Assembly (NCBI GenBank): GCA_964036315.1
Contig: OZ038495.1
Location: 25,675,190 to 25,739,189, forward strand
Source of the DNA: Acanthosepion esculentum
Lineage: Eukaryota > Mollusca > Cephalopoda > Sepiida > Sepiidae
DNA: 64,000 bases
Reading direction: 5' to 3'
In this document: piece by piece, positions 61,412-64,000 of the stretch
How the letters are laid out: each line of letters begins with the position of its first letter
How positions within the stretch are numbered: the first letter of the stretch is position 1
The notes under the pieces: generated by a model
Databases searched by the model: none
The model's input: the letters and a program-made list of their open reading frames with translations, nothing else
Told to the model about the DNA's origin: nothing
Program-made: the position numbers and the translations under genes

Positions 61412-61988
61412 GTAAGAAAATTTTCTTTTTTCTTCGTAAATCTGATTATACAGACACGCAATGTTATTCAAATCCTATAAACCTTCAGAGAAGTTGATCC
61501 TTCATCAGGCTCTATAGAATGATGTAACAAAATCCCAAAGAGCTTTACCAAATAACAAAAACTTCCAACAGTAGCAACAATAAAATGGGTAGCACATGTG
61601 AGAGACTAGAAGTGAAAATAATGTTATCAAGACTATACATTTCATATTATCAAAAACAGGTTGGGAAGGAATCTGGCGCCATTACTAGAAGAGTTGACAG
61701 TGAATTTCAGAAGTCTAATTTCCCGAAAACCTCTTTTAAGAAAAATACCTTATTAATTCCAACTGACAGGAATATTAAATGAATGCCGAATGCTTCCAGT
61801 ATGGAAACGGTTCATTCACCATTTTCACCATTTCTGGTTTAAGAAGTCTGAAATATCTTTAACAAAAAGTTTATAAAATTGCATGTATTTTAATACAGCA
61901 GAAAATTGATGGTATTGAAGTCGTTTCAAATATAAACATTTTTTAAATGTTTACTAAAGATATCAAACAAAACGTTTCATTGAAGCGT
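61412..61988 (+). other. Intron 6 of copy B, proximal
   Basis: No exon 7 equivalent is found between here and 64000, unlike copy A where it follows after 0.9 kb. Confidence 0.6.
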
Positions 61989-62372
61989 ACAGCAAAATCA
62001 CGTTGAAACACCGGTTCCCATACGATCAACGTGGTTAAGCATCATCGAACCTTGCCAGTACATATATGTGTGACCGCTTGGTTCTTTAAGATTTGATGTG
62101 CGTGTGATGTTTAAGGATAAAGGCTCGAAATTGTTGATCAGAGCGCCGAGTTCCAATTCCCGTTGGGTTCGTTATATTCACTTACGCGCAAATACCCATG
62201 AGAAAGGTATGAATCCACTTCTTCTCCCCCAAGCTATGGGTTAATTAATAAGACTTGTATCACTAAACCAATATTATCTCGAAAATATTCTTACAGTGTA
62301 TCTATAGTTTTAAATAACTTGCAAAGTGTTGATAAGCCGTAGAAAATGAACCAATCAATCAACGTTTGATAG
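61989..62372 (+). mobile_element. Chimeric SINE: 5S rRNA-like head + tRNA-like body (copy 2, full length)
   Basis: Head 61989-62091: ACAGCAAAATCACGTTGAAA, ACCGGTTCCCATACGATCAA, GTGGTTAAGCAT, CCAGTACATATATGTGTGAC and CGCTTGG, following 5S rRNA order. Junction ATTTGATGTGCG as in copy 1. Body: GTTTAAGGATAAAGGCTCGA (box A side), GCCGAGTTCCAATTCCCG (box B) and TTATATTCACTTACGCGC. Tail: GTGTTGATAAGCCGTAGAAA and ATCAATCAAC. No protein. Confidence 0.83.
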
Positions 62373-63084
62373 ATCTAGTAAGATTTATTTTAGTTGTACA
62401 TTATAGATACTTGCGAAGTTTATTTTAGTTTGGCACAAGGCCAAGTCTGTAAAGATTCATTATGTAGTTTCCTCGCCAACCTGAATATTATAAAGATGGA
62501 AAAGGAAGAAAATAGAAAATAGAAACACTCTTGATTGACACCTGATAATTGCATTGCTTTTTGTGATAAGTTGAGTAACTCGGTGTCATTCATAAACGTT
62601 TAAAAAAAATTTTATTATCGCCGAAAATTAGTAATCCTGACTTTTTTATTATATTTATACTTTTTTGGCAAACATGGATAAAATAATAAACAGTATTTAT
62701 TTATTAGATTGGTTGGAAAAACATTTATTGGAATGGTTGGCAAAACATCGACTAATTGCCAATTGATACAAACTTTATCAAATGGCAAATAATAAGGATT
62801 TCCTCATAGTTGGTTCACATTTTAATAACTTAGTAAATGTTTATAATTTTATTAAAAAAATTTGCTTTCACATTTATTTATTTTTAAATTGTTAAATGAT
62901 AAATATTGCATTGCATCAGTTGTAAATTATTAGATTTTAGAATGCTGTACATAAACAATCGAATAAATAAATAGTGTTTATTATTTTTGTTGTTAATTCT
63001 CAAGTGTATAAATTCACTTTCATCATGTGTTTAGGTTTTATTCCAATTCTAATCATCGCTGTTTACATAATAAACGTCACCGAA
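62373..63084 (+). other. Intron 6 of copy B, AT-rich
   Basis: Nothing recognised. Confidence 0.55.
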
Positions 63085-64000
63085 GAGTGAAGGCAGTTTT
63101 TAAAAAAAACTGTGTCACTAGAAAAACCGTCCTTTTAACACTATGAAAGGAAGGATCACGGATACTAGAAAAAAGAGAAAATACTCCAAAGGTGGAGAAA
63201 ATACGTCAAATAATTTTTTTCATGATGCCAGATAGAATCCTACAGCGGAAAATCCCTATAGAGCGAGAAATACTAAAAGATGGAGTAAGATCAGCACAGG
63301 AGAAAATGAACCGGAACAAAGCAGCAAGGTCTGATGGGATTGTAACAGAAGTCCACTCAGCCTCAGACAAAATTCAGTATCGACAAGATCCCAGAATAAT
63401 AGACGAAAGTGGCCACATACCGGAGAACCTCACTAAATCCATCTTCCTAATATTAGCTAAGTAAGCAGGTGCAAACGAATGCGAACTCCAGAGGACAACA
63501 AATTTAATGAGCTACATAACCAAACTGATGCAAAACCTGATGAATAGAGCGCGAAGCAGAATGAGGAAATAGGACAAAAGCAGTACGGTTTTCTCAGGGA
63601 CACTGCAATAAGAAATGCAATATTCATGATCAGAATTAAATCAAAGAGAGAGAGAGCAATAAAAATGCGGAAGGAGGTGCACTTACGTTTTATAAATTAC
63701 GTGAAAGCATTTGAAAAGTTACGACACAAGGATCAATTTCAATAATCCAAAATTTATACTGTAAAAACACCGGCTGCATACGGATAGAAAAATAAATTAG
63801 TTATAGAAAAATAGAAACGGGCGTGAGACAAGGATTTGTCTTCTCCCCGGGTTTATTCAAATTCTACGGCGACGCTATCCTCAGGGAACTGGAGACCATA
63901 CTCTGATTTATTGTCGGTGAGCGTAATCTTAACATGAGATACGAAGATGACACTGTGTTGATGGCTGATTCGGAAAAGAAATTACAGAACCTCGACAGGG
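63085..64000 (+). pseudogene. RTE-like reverse transcriptase fragment, continues past the right edge
   Basis: 63192-63464 includes MNRNKAARSDGIVTEV and PENLTKSIFLILAK, the start of the reverse transcriptase. Then through frame changes QYGF, FINYVKAFEKL (catalytic Asp lost; family YTKAFDKV), GVRQGFVFSP, and near the edge NMRYEDDTVLMADSEKK, where YADD has become YEDD. Dead copy. This is the upstream part of the family seen at 5041, 35805 and 40080. Confidence 0.85.

Noticed and set aside
61420..64000. Exon 7 of SLC22 copy B
   Set aside because: No sequence resembling the copy A exon 7 (LLDRVGRRKLY) was found; it must lie beyond the window.

Overview
This window is animal genomic DNA with intron-bearing genes and dense transposon debris. 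The mixture (mariner, Penelope-like, RLE-type, RTE-like and Jockey/CR1-like non-LTR elements, tRNA-derived SINEs, long TA/TG/ATT microsatellites, visible AT richness) points to a mollusc, most likely a coleoid cephalopod such as an octopus. The species call is inference; no database was used.

Host genes. Two copies of one gene lie head-to-tail on the + strand. Both encode an SLC22-type (organic cation/anion/carnitine transporter-like) major facilitator protein. Copy A enters from beyond the left edge and shows its last seven coding exons (4594-22638, stop TGA). Copy B starts at ATG 46203 and shows its first six coding exons (to 61411), then runs off the right edge. Exons 4, 5 and 6 occur in both copies with identical lengths (155, 172, 216 nt) and phases. 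Taken together the exons imply a protein of about 545 residues, normal for SLC22. Flanking intron sequence is also alignable between the copies, so this is a tandem duplication.

Transposons, left to right. 1-4415: foldback repeat, LINE fragment, solo LTR with GTAAC target duplication sitting on the end of a mariner whose transposase frame is intact, Jockey-like fragment. 5041-5765: RTE-like remnant. 7449-11340: near-intact RLE-type (R2/R4-Dong-like) non-LTR element inside an intron of copy A, with an uninterrupted frame. 14538-20104: Penelope-like remnant, SINEs, a LINE with a nested insertion, a pogo-like MITE and a 104-bp tandem array. 22680-46200 (between the genes): minisatellites, Jockey-like, hAT-like and RTE-like remnants, a second solo LTR (CCCCT duplication), a mariner-derived MITE, a 5S/tRNA chimeric SINE, and a decayed mariner split by a 2.4-kb LTR that contains eight hairpin-rich units of about 267 bp. 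46346-64000: a 5'-truncated Gypsy element in copy B's intron 2, further SINEs, foldback elements, a second 5S/tRNA SINE, and an RTE-like fragment at the right edge.

Most notable: (1) the giant tandem-repeat LTR nested in a mariner, whose ends match the ordinary 235-bp Gypsy LTR 4 kb away; (2) two independent SINE copies sharing a 5S rRNA-like head joined to a tRNA-like body at the same junction; (3) a splice acceptor in copy A whose whole AG-exclusion zone is an ATT microsatellite; (4) the structurally complete RLE element, open for more than 120 codons upstream of its first ATG.
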